From assembly GCF_002086635.1 (NCBI RefSeq), contig NZ_MVHD01000017.1, forward strand, positions 29,237 through 93,236: a DNA stretch of 64,000 bases. The letters are read 5' to 3'. Made by a program: the position numbers and the translations under genes. Within the stretch, counting starts at the first letter, position 1, and every line of letters begins with the position of its first letter. The DNA is from Mycobacterium alsense (GTDB taxonomy: Bacteria > Actinomycetota > Actinomycetes > Mycobacteriales > Mycobacteriaceae). The notes below the pieces were generated by a model. It saw only the letters and a program-made list of their open reading frames with translations, did not search any database and was not told the DNA's origin. This document shows, one piece after another, positions 29,715 to 38,152 of the stretch.

Positions 29715-30707
29715 GTGTTCACGCTGCGTTTCGACATGCGCGCCCCGTCCTGGGGGGCGCCGGCGGTCGCGCTGTACGGCGCCGTGCCCGAGATGTGCGC
29801 GTGGGCCGAGGACCACGGCGGCCTGGCCGCGGTGTTTTGCGAGCACCACGGGTCCGAGGACGGCTACCTGCCGTCCCCCTTCCTGCTGGCCTCGGCCGTC
29901 GCCGCGCGCACGCGGCGCATGGCGCTGAGCCTGATCCTGATCTTCCCGTTCTACGACCCGGTCCGGCTCGCCGAGGACATGGCGGTGCTCGACATCATCA
30001 GCGCCGGTCGGGCGTCGTACATCCTGGCTTTGGGGTATCGGCCCGAGGAGTTCGAGCATTTCGGCGTCGCGCTGCGCGAGCGCGGGCGAATCGCCGACGA
30101 AAAGCTCGCGCTGCTGCGCCCGTTGCTCGCCGGCGAGACGGTCAACCGCGACGGCCGGCGCATCACCGTGACCCCGCGCCCGCACACCGCCGGCGGGCCG
30201 GGCCTGACGTGGGGCGGCGGCAGCGTCGCGGCCGCGAGGCGCGCGGGCAGGTACGGGCTGGGCCTGCTGGCGAACGCCAACGTGCCGGGCATGGCCGAGG
30301 CGTACGAGGCCGCCTGCCGCGAGCACGGCCACGAGCCGGGGCCGACGCTGCTGCCCGACCGGGACCACCCGTCCGTCGTCTTCGTCGCCGACGACGTGGA
30401 CCAGGCCTGGTCGGAGCTCGGCGAGCACCTGCTGCACGACGTGAAGACCTACGCCGAGTGGAATCCCGGCAACGAGACCTCGGCCGGGTTCTCGCACGTG
30501 AGCACCGTGGCCGAGCTGCGCGAGGCGTCGGCGTCACACGTGATCATCTCTGTGCCCGAGGCGATTTCGCGGGTGCGCGCCGGGCAGATCCTCAACCTGG
30601 CGCCGCTGTGCGGCGGCCTGCCGCCGGAGGTCGCGTGGCCCTACCTCAAGCGCGTGGGCGACGTGGTGTTGCCCGAGGCCCTGTCCGAGAGAAAGACGCC
30701 GCTATGA
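29715..30707 (+). CDS. LLM-class flavin-dependent oxidoreductase
   Basis: 330 residues from GTG 29715. Luciferase-like TIM barrel: FTLRFDMRAPSWGAP, FCEHHGSEDGYLPSPFLLASAVAARTRRM, LILIFPFYDPVRLAEDMAVLDIISAGR and LALGYRPEEFEHFGV are characteristic of the FMN/F420 bacterial luciferase-like family. Its stop overlaps the ATG of a P450 (ATGA), so the two are made together and may act sequentially on one substrate. Confidence 0.86.
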   Translation: MFTLRFDMRAPSWGAPAVALYGAVPEMCAWAEDHGGLAAVFCEHHGSEDGYLPSPFLLASAVAARTRRMALSLILIFPFYDPVRLAEDMAVLDIISAGRASYILALGYRPEEFEHFGVALRERGRIADEKLALLRPLLAGETVNRDGRRITVTPRPHTAGGPGLTWGGGSVAAARRAGRYGLGLLANANVPGMAEAYEAACREHGHEPGPTLLPDRDHPSVVFVADDVDQAWSELGEHLLHDVKTYAEWNPGNETSAGFSHVSTVAELREASASHVIISVPEAISRVRAGQILNLAPLCGGLPPEVAWPYLKRVGDVVLPEALSERKTPL

Positions 30708-31900
30708 CCGGAGCAAGCACCGCCGAGGTTTACTACGACCCCTTCGATTTCGACATCGACGACGACCCGTACCCGATCTGGAAGCGGCTGCGCGACGAGG
30801 CCCCGCTGTACCGCAACGACAAGTACAACTTCTACGCGCTGAGCCGCTACGACGACGTCTCCCGCGAGCTGATGAACTTCGACGTCTTCCGCTCGGGGCG
30901 CGGCACCACCATGGACATCATCATGAGCGGCATCGACCTGCCGCCCGGCGTCATCCTGTTCGAGGACCCGCCGATCCACGACGTCCATCGCCACGTGCTC
31001 TCAAAGGTTTTCACGCCCCGGCGCATGGAGGCCATCGAGCCGCTCACCCGGGCGTTCTGCGTACGGGCGCTCGACCCGCTGGTCGGATCGGGCAGGTTCG
31101 ACTTCGTCGAGAACCTGGGCGCGATGGTGCCGATGCGCACCATCGGCTACCTGCTGGGCATCCCCGAGGACGACCAGGAGGCGATCCGCGACAAGGGGGG
31201 CAGCCAGCTCACCCTCAAGGAGGGCACGTTCCGCACTGTTCCGCAAGACTTTCTGGAGCACAGCCATGAGCTGTTCGCGAACTACGTCGACTGGCGGGTG
31301 GACCACCCCTCCGACGACCTGATGACGCAGTTGCTCAACGCGGAAGTCGAGGACGGTGACGGGACGCGGCGGCTGACTCGCTCCGAGGTGCTGCTGTACA
31401 CCAGCATGATCGCCGGCGCCGGCAACGAGACCACGACGCGCCTCATCGGGTTTACCGGCCAGTTGCTGGCCGAACATCCCGACCAGCGGCGCCAGCTCGT
31501 CGAGGACCCGTCGCTGATCCCGATGGCCATCGAGGAGGTGCTGCGCTACGAGGCGCCCTCGCCGGTGCAGGCGCGCTACGTCGCCCGCGACGTCGAATGC
31601 CACGGCACGACGGTCCCGGAGGGCTCGATCATGTTGCTGCTCAACGGTTCCGCCAACCGCGACGAGCGCCGGTATCCCGAGGCGGACAGGTTCGACATCC
31701 ATCGTGGAGCCACCCACCTCAGCTTCGGTCATGGGCTGCACTTCTGCCTGGGCTCGGCGCTGGCGCGCATGCAGGCGCGGGTCGCGCTCGAGGAGGTCCT
31801 CAAGCGCTGGCCGGAGTGGGAGGTCGACTACGCCAACGCGCGCAAGGCGCACACGTCCAGCGTTCGCGGATGGTCGAAGCTGCCGGTCTTCACGGGCTAG
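30704..31900 (+). CDS. Cytochrome P450
   Basis: 398 residues, complete. Opens YYDPFDFDIDDDPYPIWKRLRDEAPLYRN. Helix I is MIAGAGNETTTRLIG (Glu where many P450s have Asp), helix K is EEVLR, and the haem loop is LSFGHGLHFCLG with the Cys ligand near residue 348. Very similar throughout to the P450 at 33723-34925, pointing to local duplication. Co-translated with the LLM oxidoreductase. Substrate unknown; no ferredoxin gene is adjacent. Confidence 0.95.
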   Translation: MTGASTAEVYYDPFDFDIDDDPYPIWKRLRDEAPLYRNDKYNFYALSRYDDVSRELMNFDVFRSGRGTTMDIIMSGIDLPPGVILFEDPPIHDVHRHVLSKVFTPRRMEAIEPLTRAFCVRALDPLVGSGRFDFVENLGAMVPMRTIGYLLGIPEDDQEAIRDKGGSQLTLKEGTFRTVPQDFLEHSHELFANYVDWRVDHPSDDLMTQLLNAEVEDGDGTRRLTRSEVLLYTSMIAGAGNETTTRLIGFTGQLLAEHPDQRRQLVEDPSLIPMAIEEVLRYEAPSPVQARYVARDVECHGTTVPEGSIMLLLNGSANRDERRYPEADRFDIHRGATHLSFGHGLHFCLGSALARMQARVALEEVLKRWPEWEVDYANARKAHTSSVRGWSKLPVFTG

Positions 31901-31956
31901 CCGTTCGTCACATCAGTCACACGTGTCCCGGCGCGAGTTGGCACAACATCTTCTGC

Positions 31957-32002
31957 AAGTCGCTATCGCATGCGCTATCGCTATCGCATGCGATATCGAC
32001 TT
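31957..32002. terminator. Large imperfect hairpin between convergent genes (palindromic element copy 1)
   Basis: The 22-nt arms 31957-31978 and 31981-32002 pair with three mismatches. Inside is a perfect 14-bp palindrome TATCGCATGCGATA (31982-31995). It lies between the convergent P450 and AveC-like genes. Its segment 31961-31979 reads, on the minus strand, GATAGCGCATGCGATAGCG and is identical to 41619-41637, so this is a repeated element. Termination is the simplest role; protein binding is possible. Confidence 0.55.
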
Positions 32003-32097
32003 GGAGAAGGCAACATGCCTTCCTCTCGGGTACGGGAGTGGCGGGTGTGACGAAGCCAGACCTACCGCCACCAGGTAGCCTGCCTTTCGACGCTCGG

Positions 32098-32883
32098 TTA
32101 CGGCGGTTGGTTCACGACGCCCGGGAACAACTCGCCCGTCGGGCCCTCGGTCACCCAGCCGCCCAGCTTGGTCACCAGGTGGGGCGCGAAAACCGCGCTG
32201 TAGAGGACGTTTCCGATGACGATGACGGCGACGACGGACAACAGCGCCGACTTCACGGGAGTCGACGCCCTCCTGGACGCCCACATCTCGATGACGTTTC
32301 GGCCCTCGGCATCGGTCCGCCCGAGCAGGTAGGTGAACAGCATCATCTGGATGCCCATCGCGAGGGAGTCGTAGAGGGGGTACTGGTGCAGCGTCCCCTC
32401 GCGGATCGCCAGCCCGGGAATCACGCGGCCGTAGTAGAACACGCCGAGCTTGGCGCCCAGGAACCCGTTGAAGAACAGCGCCCAGCAGAAGCCCACGACC
32501 AGCCCGACCACCAACAGCGTTTGGGGCCTGCGCCAACGGAATCGGGCGGCCACCCAGCGGCCCAGCGCCGCGCCCGTCACGGCGGGCAGCACGAAGTAGG
32601 AGATGTAGCCGACGGGAACGAACAGGGGCAGCCCGCCCCACGTCACGTTCAGCGGCCACCACGACGGCATGCGGGGGATGGCGGGCGGGAACTGCGCGTA
32701 CATCGCCCAGTCGTAAGGCGCCTCGATCCAGGAGAACGATATCGCCGAGATGCACAGCAGCAGCAGCGGATGCAGGTGGCGGCGGCGCACGCTCAGGTAG
32801 ATGCCCAGCGCGGTGAACCCGATGCCGCCGACCAGAGCGAAGTAGCTGGCCGCCTGCATCACCGGCGTCATCTGGGAACTCAT
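32098..32883 (-). CDS. AveC-like (spirocyclase-family) membrane protein, second copy
   Basis: 261 residues with about six hydrophobic helices and loops WIEAPYDWAMYAQFPP, PLNVTWGGLPLFVP and HQYPLYDSLAMG, the last matching NQFPLYEGVVFG of the first AveC-like protein. It lacks the longer N- and C-terminal parts of that copy. Its ATG overlaps the stop of a 34-codon membrane ORF (ATGA), so the two are coupled. It is flanked by two similar P450s and a divergent TetR. Function in mycobacteria unknown; modification of a polycyclic or isoprenoid lipid is a guess. Confidence 0.68.
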   Translation of the reverse strand: MSSQMTPVMQAASYFALVGGIGFTALGIYLSVRRRHLHPLLLLCISAISFSWIEAPYDWAMYAQFPPAIPRMPSWWPLNVTWGGLPLFVPVGYISYFVLPAVTGAALGRWVAARFRWRRPQTLLVVGLVVGFCWALFFNGFLGAKLGVFYYGRVIPGLAIREGTLHQYPLYDSLAMGIQMMLFTYLLGRTDAEGRNVIEMWASRRASTPVKSALLSVVAVIVIGNVLYSAVFAPHLVTKLGGWVTEGPTGELFPGVVNQPP

Positions 32884-32984
32884 TCGCCGCGCCCCCGACG
32901 CGCCTCCGGGTCGAAGCGCAGCACCAGCCCGAATATCAGGACGATCAAACCGAACAGCGTGCCGAGCATGATGACGGCGCCCAC
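32880..32984 (-). CDS. Small membrane protein, translationally coupled to AveC-like gene
   Basis: 34 residues from GTG 32984, with GGAAGGGG 7 nt upstream. The product is one hydrophobic helix (MLGTLFGLIVLIFGLVLRF) followed by a charged tail DPEARRGRGE. Its TGA overlaps the AveC-like ATG as ATGA. Ribosome site, membrane topology with positive inside tail and overlap together support real translation. It may be a partner or stabiliser of the membrane enzyme. I know of no name for it. Confidence 0.6.
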   Translation of the reverse strand: MGAVIMLGTLFGLIVLIFGLVLRFDPEARRGRGE

Positions 32985-33018
32985 GTCCGCACCCCTTCCG
33001 ACGGGAGTTCGAGTCTCT

Positions 33019-33043
33019 AGATAGTGGATGCTATCTTAAAGTC
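33019..33043. promoter_or_regulatory. TetR operator over a leaderless promoter
   Basis: AGATAG-N6-CTATCT (33019-33024, 33031-33036) is a perfect 6-bp-arm dyad. TATCTT at 33032-33037 fits the mycobacterial -10 consensus TAnnnT and is 6 nt before the GTG of the TetR gene, which has no ribosome site. The transcript is therefore probably leaderless and repressed by its own product. The divergent small ORF starts 35 bp away on the other side. Confidence 0.55.
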
Positions 33044-33694
33044 GTGCCTCAGCGAACCGCAACAACCAAGCCGAGCGGACCGGCGACGCGCCGCCCGCGC
33101 GGTGCCCCGCGCAGACTTTTGCTCGACGCCGCCCGGGACCTGTTCGCCCGCCAGGACTACCGGGGCACCACCACGCGCGAAATCGCCCAGGCCGCAAGGG
33201 TTACCGAGCATCTGCTGTTCCGCCACTTCGGCTCGAAGGCGGCGCTGTTCCGCGAGGCCCTCGTGCTGCCCTTCACCAGCTTCGTCGACGAATTCGGCCG
33301 GACGTGGCAGTCGGTCATCCCCGAGGAGACCAAGGAGGAGGACCTGGCCGGGCACTTCGTCGGGCAGCTCTACGACGTGTTCGTCGAACACCAGGGCCTG
33401 CTGCTGACGCTGATGGCATCGGACGCGCTCAGCGAGGAGGAGAAGGACGACGCCGGCATCGCCGACGTCCGGCGGGCGCTGAACGTGCTCGGCCAGATCA
33501 GCGCCGAGGGCATGCACCTCCGCGGGATGCGCTCGGATCACCCCGACCTGCCGGCCCACTCGACGGTGGCCATGATCGCCGGCATGGCGGCGCTGCGTTC
33601 GGCCTACTTCGGCACCGTGCAGCCGCCGCGGGAAGTGATCGTCGAGGAACTCGTCCAGGCGCTCCTGCACGGCTTCCTGCACCGTAACGACTGA
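33044..33694 (+). CDS. TetR-family transcriptional regulator
   Basis: 216 residues from GTG 33044 (apparently leaderless). Basic N-terminal tail, then HTH about residues 30-65: LLLDAARDLFARQDYRGTTTREIAQAARVTEHLLFRHFGSKAALF, and a helical ligand domain. Divergent from the small ORF/AveC-like pair and 28 nt upstream of a P450. It therefore likely controls both through the dyad at 33019-33036. Confidence 0.93.
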   Translation: MPQRTATTKPSGPATRRPRGAPRRLLLDAARDLFARQDYRGTTTREIAQAARVTEHLLFRHFGSKAALFREALVLPFTSFVDEFGRTWQSVIPEETKEEDLAGHFVGQLYDVFVEHQGLLLTLMASDALSEEEKDDAGIADVRRALNVLGQISAEGMHLRGMRSDHPDLPAHSTVAMIAGMAALRSAYFGTVQPPREVIVEELVQALLHGFLHRND

Positions 33695-33722
33695 AAACCA
33701 CTGCGCCGGAAGGGATGCGAGC

Positions 33723-34925
33723 ATGACGGGAACCAGCGCGATCGATCTGTACTACGACCCGTTCGACGTCGAGATCGACGACAACCCCTATCCCGTGTGG
33801 AAGCGCATGCGCGAAGAGGCGCCGCTGTATTACAACGAGAAGTACAACTTCTACGCGCTGAGCCGCTATGGCGACGTGGCCCGCGAGCTGCCGAACTGGG
33901 AGACCTACCGGTCCGGGCGCGGGACCACCGCCGACATCCTGTTCAACAACGTGCAGGTGCCGCCCGGCATCCTGCTGTTCGAGGACCCGCCGCTGCACGA
34001 CCTGCACCGCCGCCTGCTGTCGCGGGTCTTCACGCCCCGGCGCATGCTGGCCGTGGAGTCGCTGGTGCGCAACTTCTGCGTCCGCGAACTCGACCCGCTG
34101 GTCGGCGCCGGCGGCTTCGACTTCATCGCCGACCTCGGGGCGATGATGCCGATGCGCACCATCGGCTACCTGCTGGGCATCCCCGAGGAGGACCAGGCCG
34201 GCATCCGGGATCGCAACGGCGCCTTCATCGAAATGGCCGCCGACCGCAAGCCCGGCGAGGTCGACCAGAAGATCTTCGAGGATGCCATCGTCATGTTCGC
34301 CGAGTACATCGAATGGCGCGCCAACCATCCCTCCGACGACCTGATGACCGAGCTGCTGCGCGCCGAGATCGACGAACCCGACGGCACGCGGCGCCCCCTG
34401 TCGCGCACCGAGGTGCTGGCCTACACCGCGATGATCGCGGGCGCCGGAAACGAGACCACCGCCCGGCTGATCGGCTTTTTGGGCCAACTGCTGTCCGACC
34501 ACCCGGACCAACGCCGCGAGCTCGTCGACGACCCGTCGCTGATCCCCGGCGCGATCGAGGAGACGCTGCGCTACGAGCCCCCGTCGCCGGTGCAGGGCCG
34601 CTACGTGGCCCGCGACGCCGAGCACTACGGGCGCGTCGTGCCCGAGGGCTCGTTCATGTTGCTGCTCAACGGTTCCGCCAACCGCGACGAAAGCCACTTC
34701 CCGGATCCCGACCGCTACGACATCCACCGCCAGGGCGGCCACCTCAGCTTCGGGCAGGGCCTGCACTTCTGCCTCGGCTCCGCGCTCGCCCGGATGGAGG
34801 CCCGGGTCGCCCTCGAGGAGGTCCTCAAGCGCTGGCCCGAGTGGGAGGTCGACTACGCCAACGCCGTGCGGGCGCACACCGCGAGCGTGCGCGGGTGGGC
34901 GCGGCTGCCGGTCCTCACCCCGTAG
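33723..34925 (+). CDS. Cytochrome P450, paralogue of 30704-31900
   Basis: 400 residues. Opens LYYDPFDVEIDDNPYPVWKR. Helix I is MIAGAGNETTARLIG, helix K EETLR, haem loop LSFGQGLHFCLG with Cys near residue 349. Near-parallel with the P450 3 kb upstream, including the end LEEVLKRWPEWEVDYANA. It follows the TetR gene by 28 nt with GGAAGGGATG upstream as ribosome site. Its last 11 bases overlap the 3' end of the convergent hydrolase gene. Likely acts on the same or a related substrate as its paralogue. Confidence 0.95.
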   Translation: MTGTSAIDLYYDPFDVEIDDNPYPVWKRMREEAPLYYNEKYNFYALSRYGDVARELPNWETYRSGRGTTADILFNNVQVPPGILLFEDPPLHDLHRRLLSRVFTPRRMLAVESLVRNFCVRELDPLVGAGGFDFIADLGAMMPMRTIGYLLGIPEEDQAGIRDRNGAFIEMAADRKPGEVDQKIFEDAIVMFAEYIEWRANHPSDDLMTELLRAEIDEPDGTRRPLSRTEVLAYTAMIAGAGNETTARLIGFLGQLLSDHPDQRRELVDDPSLIPGAIEETLRYEPPSPVQGRYVARDAEHYGRVVPEGSFMLLLNGSANRDESHFPDPDRYDIHRQGGHLSFGQGLHFCLGSALARMEARVALEEVLKRWPEWEVDYANAVRAHTASVRGWARLPVLTP

Positions 34926-35928
34926 CGGCGCCCTCGTCCACCAGGACGGCGCCCTCGGGCAGGTTGCCGAGCGTCTGTAGCGCGATCTCCTCGCCCCCGG
35001 CGGTGAGGCGCACGATCTGGGCCAGTTGCGCGGGCGCGTCGCACTGCAGGTAGTGGTCGGCCCCGGGCACCACCCAGTAGCGGTTGCGGCCGGGCTTGTT
35101 CTTCAGGTAGGTGTGCCAGACGTAGTTGGGCACGCGCAGCGGCGCGACGTTGTCGTGCAGGCCCCACACCACCGTGGTGTTGACGTCACTCGCGGAAAGC
35201 GCCTCCAGCCAACCGGTTTCGTCCGCGGAGCGCTCGTTGAGGTACTGGATCGTGTCCGGCAGCACGCGGATGCCGTCGTTGTGCGCGAAGCACTTGGCCA
35301 GCGCGGCGATCTCGGGGTCTTCGAGCGTGCGCCGCGGCATGAAGGTGGTGAACCCCAGTCCCGCCGCCAGCACCTCGGGCGTCGTCGCGGCCGCGGTGTC
35401 GCGGCCGGTCGCGGGGTCGAGCAGGGCGGTCTGGAACGCCGTCAGGTTCGACAGCGGCAGATAGATGTTGGCGTTGGTCAGGATGAGGTCGAGCGGCGCG
35501 CTGGGCGGGTCGTGGGCCGCCAGCATCCCGAGCGCGATCATGGCGACGCTGCTGCCGCGGTCGTGGGCGAGCATGCGGTATTCGGCCAGCCGCCACACCT
35601 GAGTGATCGCGTGGACCAGCAGCCGCGCGTCGTCGTAGAGCGAATAGACATGCGGCGCGGGCGGTTTGTCCGACAACCCGTACCCGGGGAAGTCCAGCAC
35701 GAACATGTCGAACTCGGCGCCCAGCTCGCGGGTCAGGGCGAAGTAGTCGATGCTCGACGTCGGAAAGCCGTGCACCAGAACCAGCGCGGGCGCGCCGGGC
35801 GTGCCGCACCGGCGGCTGAACACGGTGAGCTCGCGTCCCTCGTTGGCGGCGGTCGTCGAGCGCCAGCGCAGTTCGGTCCCGCCGGCGTGCCACTCCGCGA
35901 AGATATCCAAGCCGTCAGCATAAGCCAT
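34915..35928 (-). CDS. Alpha/beta hydrolase, Asp-nucleophile type (epoxide hydrolase/dehalogenase-like)
   Basis: 337 residues. Oxyanion motif VLVHGFPTSSIDY, nucleophile elbow MLAHDRGSSVAMIA with Asp in place of the usual Ser, acid in VWGLHDNVAPL, and His in VPGADHYLQCD. HDRG elbows are typical of epoxide hydrolases and fluoroacetate-type dehalogenases. Last gene of a compact five-gene minus-strand operon starting at 40152. It has no clear ribosome site of its own and begins 11 nt after the MDR stop. Confidence 0.82.
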   Translation of the reverse strand: MAYADGLDIFAEWHAGGTELRWRSTTAANEGRELTVFSRRCGTPGAPALVLVHGFPTSSIDYFALTRELGAEFDMFVLDFPGYGLSDKPPAPHVYSLYDDARLLVHAITQVWRLAEYRMLAHDRGSSVAMIALGMLAAHDPPSAPLDLILTNANIYLPLSNLTAFQTALLDPATGRDTAAATTPEVLAAGLGFTTFMPRRTLEDPEIAALAKCFAHNDGIRVLPDTIQYLNERSADETGWLEALSASDVNTTVVWGLHDNVAPLRVPNYVWHTYLKNKPGRNRYWVVPGADHYLQCDAPAQLAQIVRLTAGGEEIALQTLGNLPEGAVLVDEGAATG

Positions 35929-35939
35929 CGCGCTAAAAA

Positions 35940-36959
35940 CTACGGGAACGTGACGACGACCTTGTCCGCGGCTCCCGGCGTGGTCGCCAGTTCGAGTGCG
36001 ACATCGACGTTCTCGAAGGGCACGGTGTGGCTGACGATCAGCTGGTAGCGCTCCCAGTTCGCCACGAGATCCTCGGTCACCTGGAAGATCTCGTCGGGAT
36101 AGCCCATGCAGCCGACGATGGTGATCTCGTTGCTCATCACGTTGACGAGCTCGACGGGCACCGGCTCCTTGTGGACGCCGACGATGCCCAGGGTGGCGCC
36201 CTTCTTCGCGGCGGCCAGCGCGGTGTTGACGACGTCCGGCACGCCGGCGGCGTCGAGGTAGATGTCGGTGCCTGCAGCGGCCGGGTTACGGGGAAATGCA
36301 GTTTCGCCCTCGCCGTGTAACTCGACGAGGCGCTTCACGACGTCCTCGTCGGCGGCGTTGATGACGGCGTCCGCGCCGATCAGCAGCGCCTTCGACAGGC
36401 GGGCGGGGATGAGGTCCGCGACCACCACGTGGCTCACGCCGAGGGACTTGAAGGCCAGTGCGGCGCCCAGCCCGACCGGGCCGGCGCCGAGCACGACGAC
36501 CTTGTCCGTCGGCTTGGGCCTGCAGCGGTTGGCGCCGTGGCGGCCGACGGCCATCGGCTCGTTGAGCGCGGCGACCTCCCACGGGATGTGGTCGGGGATG
36601 ACCTCCAAACTCGTTCCGCGGACGGCGTTCTCGATCAGCAGGTACTCGGACAGCGCCCCGTCGGCGCCGCCGTTGCCGATGATGCCGCCGGGCGCGACCA
36701 TGGGGTTGATCACCACGTGGTCCCCGACGGCGATGCCGGACACCTGATCGCCGACCTCGACGACCTCGCCGGCGGGCTCGTGCCCGAGCGGCATGCGGCC
36801 CTGGCGCGGCGGGACGCCGCCGATGGCGATGTAGAACGCGTCGGAACCGCAGATGCCGCAGGCGCGCATGGCGACGAGCACGTCGCGCGGCCCGACCCCG
36901 GGGCGCTCCGCGTCGCGCACCTCGGTCTTGCCCGGGCCGGTCACCATCGCCACTTTCAC
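35940..36959 (-). CDS. Medium-chain zinc-binding dehydrogenase
   Basis: 339 residues. GTG 36959 overlaps the sulfotransferase stop (GTGA). Catalytic zinc residues in CGICGSDAFYIAIGG and PLGHEPAGEVVEVGDQ. Rossmann motif is VVLGAGPVGLGAALAFKSLGV. The four-Cys structural zinc lobe of classical alcohol dehydrogenases is absent (INPMVAPGGIIGNGGADGALSEY in that region). It oxidises an alcohol or polyol with NAD(P). Within the operon it could act on an alcohol released by the hydrolase or MBL protein. Confidence 0.88.
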   Translation of the reverse strand: MKVAMVTGPGKTEVRDAERPGVGPRDVLVAMRACGICGSDAFYIAIGGVPPRQGRMPLGHEPAGEVVEVGDQVSGIAVGDHVVINPMVAPGGIIGNGGADGALSEYLLIENAVRGTSLEVIPDHIPWEVAALNEPMAVGRHGANRCRPKPTDKVVVLGAGPVGLGAALAFKSLGVSHVVVADLIPARLSKALLIGADAVINAADEDVVKRLVELHGEGETAFPRNPAAAGTDIYLDAAGVPDVVNTALAAAKKGATLGIVGVHKEPVPVELVNVMSNEITIVGCMGYPDEIFQVTEDLVANWERYQLIVSHTVPFENVDVALELATTPGAADKVVVTFP

Positions 36960-38149
36960 GGTGTGCCTTCAAATTCGATGTCGAAGGTGTCGAGGTACTC
37001 GGCGAAGACGGGTTCGAGCTTTTCCACGGTCAGGCCGTATTCGTCGAGGGTGTAGGCGTTGAGCGCGAAGCGGTCCTGGGGATGGTCGGCGAGCCAATTG
37101 CGCATCCGCGCTTCGGTTTCGGCGGTCAGCGGCTCGTCGGCCCACTCGTAGATGCGGCGCATCACGTCCATCGGGTCGCGCATCATCTCGTGATAGTACA
37201 TGTGGAAGAAGCGGTCATCGCCGATGCGGTCGCGGGCCCGCAGCGGCCGCTCGACATGGTAGCGCATCTGTGCCATCGCGTTGCGCCCCAGGGCATTCGG
37301 ATCGATCGCATCGGGGTGCAGCACCATGCCCTTGGGCAGCTTCCACAGGTTGCACAGCGAGCCCGTCGCCTTGTACGGGTCGCGATGCGCCCAGATGAGC
37401 CGGGCGTCGGGGAAGACCTTCAGCAGCGCGTCGATGTGCACCGAATGCGACGGCATCTTCAGGCTCCAGGCGCCCGGCGCGGTGGACTGCAGCACCTGCA
37501 GGTAGCGCTTCTGGTACTCGTAGGTGGTGGTCATGTCGGTCTCGTGGAACAGCCACTCGGCGTACCGCGACGTCGACAGGAACGAGTCCCAGGACAGGCC
37601 CTTGAAGTCCTGGTTGTGGATGAACATGTCTTCGGTGGGGCCGTCGGCGTCCTCCCAGTGCGGCAGCGCCACTTTCGCCTGGGTGACCATGTCCAGGATA
37701 TTGCGTTGCTCGTCGAGCAGGGCGAGGCAGCGCGGGTCGGTGCGCAGCGTCTCGGTGGTCGCCGGCGGTATCGGGTGCACGCACTGCCAGTGCAGGAGCG
37801 ATCGCCGCGCCGGGTCCTGGTCGAGCAGGTAGCTGATGACCGTGGTACCGGTGCGGGGCATGCCGAGCACGATCAGCGGCCGCTCGACGGGCGCGTCGAG
37901 GACCTCGGGGTGCTCCTGGATGTAGGCGTGGACCCGCAGCCGCCGGGCCAGCGCGTCGGTGGCGTCGGTGAGGATGCGTTCGCGGCCGAACGGCGTGAAC
38001 GCCGGCGAGCTGTTGACCTCGTCGACGATGAGTTGCAGGCCCTCGCGCCATGAGTCGGAGTCGGCCTCGCTCAGGCCGGTGCGCTGGGCGGCGAGTTTGA
38101 GGACGTCGTCGGCGGACGCGATGTTGTCGTAGTCTTTGGGGTCGCTCAT
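36956..38149 (-). CDS. PAPS-dependent sulfotransferase-family protein
   Basis: 397 residues. 5'-phosphosulfate loop PLIVLGMPRTGTTVISYLLDQDP (about residues 91-113) and the 3'-phosphate-binding stretch LIWAHRDPYKATGSLCNLW (about 229-247) identify the family. Mycobacteria encode many Stf-like proteins that sulfate lipids, steroids or trehalose. It follows the SDR by 3 nt and overlaps the MDR gene. Together with a sulfatase-like MBL gene in the same operon this points to sulfate-ester chemistry on the substrate, or to a related group transfer. Confidence 0.88.
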   Translation of the reverse strand: MSDPKDYDNIASADDVLKLAAQRTGLSEADSDSWREGLQLIVDEVNSSPAFTPFGRERILTDATDALARRLRVHAYIQEHPEVLDAPVERPLIVLGMPRTGTTVISYLLDQDPARRSLLHWQCVHPIPPATTETLRTDPRCLALLDEQRNILDMVTQAKVALPHWEDADGPTEDMFIHNQDFKGLSWDSFLSTSRYAEWLFHETDMTTTYEYQKRYLQVLQSTAPGAWSLKMPSHSVHIDALLKVFPDARLIWAHRDPYKATGSLCNLWKLPKGMVLHPDAIDPNALGRNAMAQMRYHVERPLRARDRIGDDRFFHMYYHEMMRDPMDVMRRIYEWADEPLTAETEARMRNWLADHPQDRFALNAYTLDEYGLTVEKLEPVFAEYLDTFDIEFEGTP

Positions 38150-38152
38150 GGC

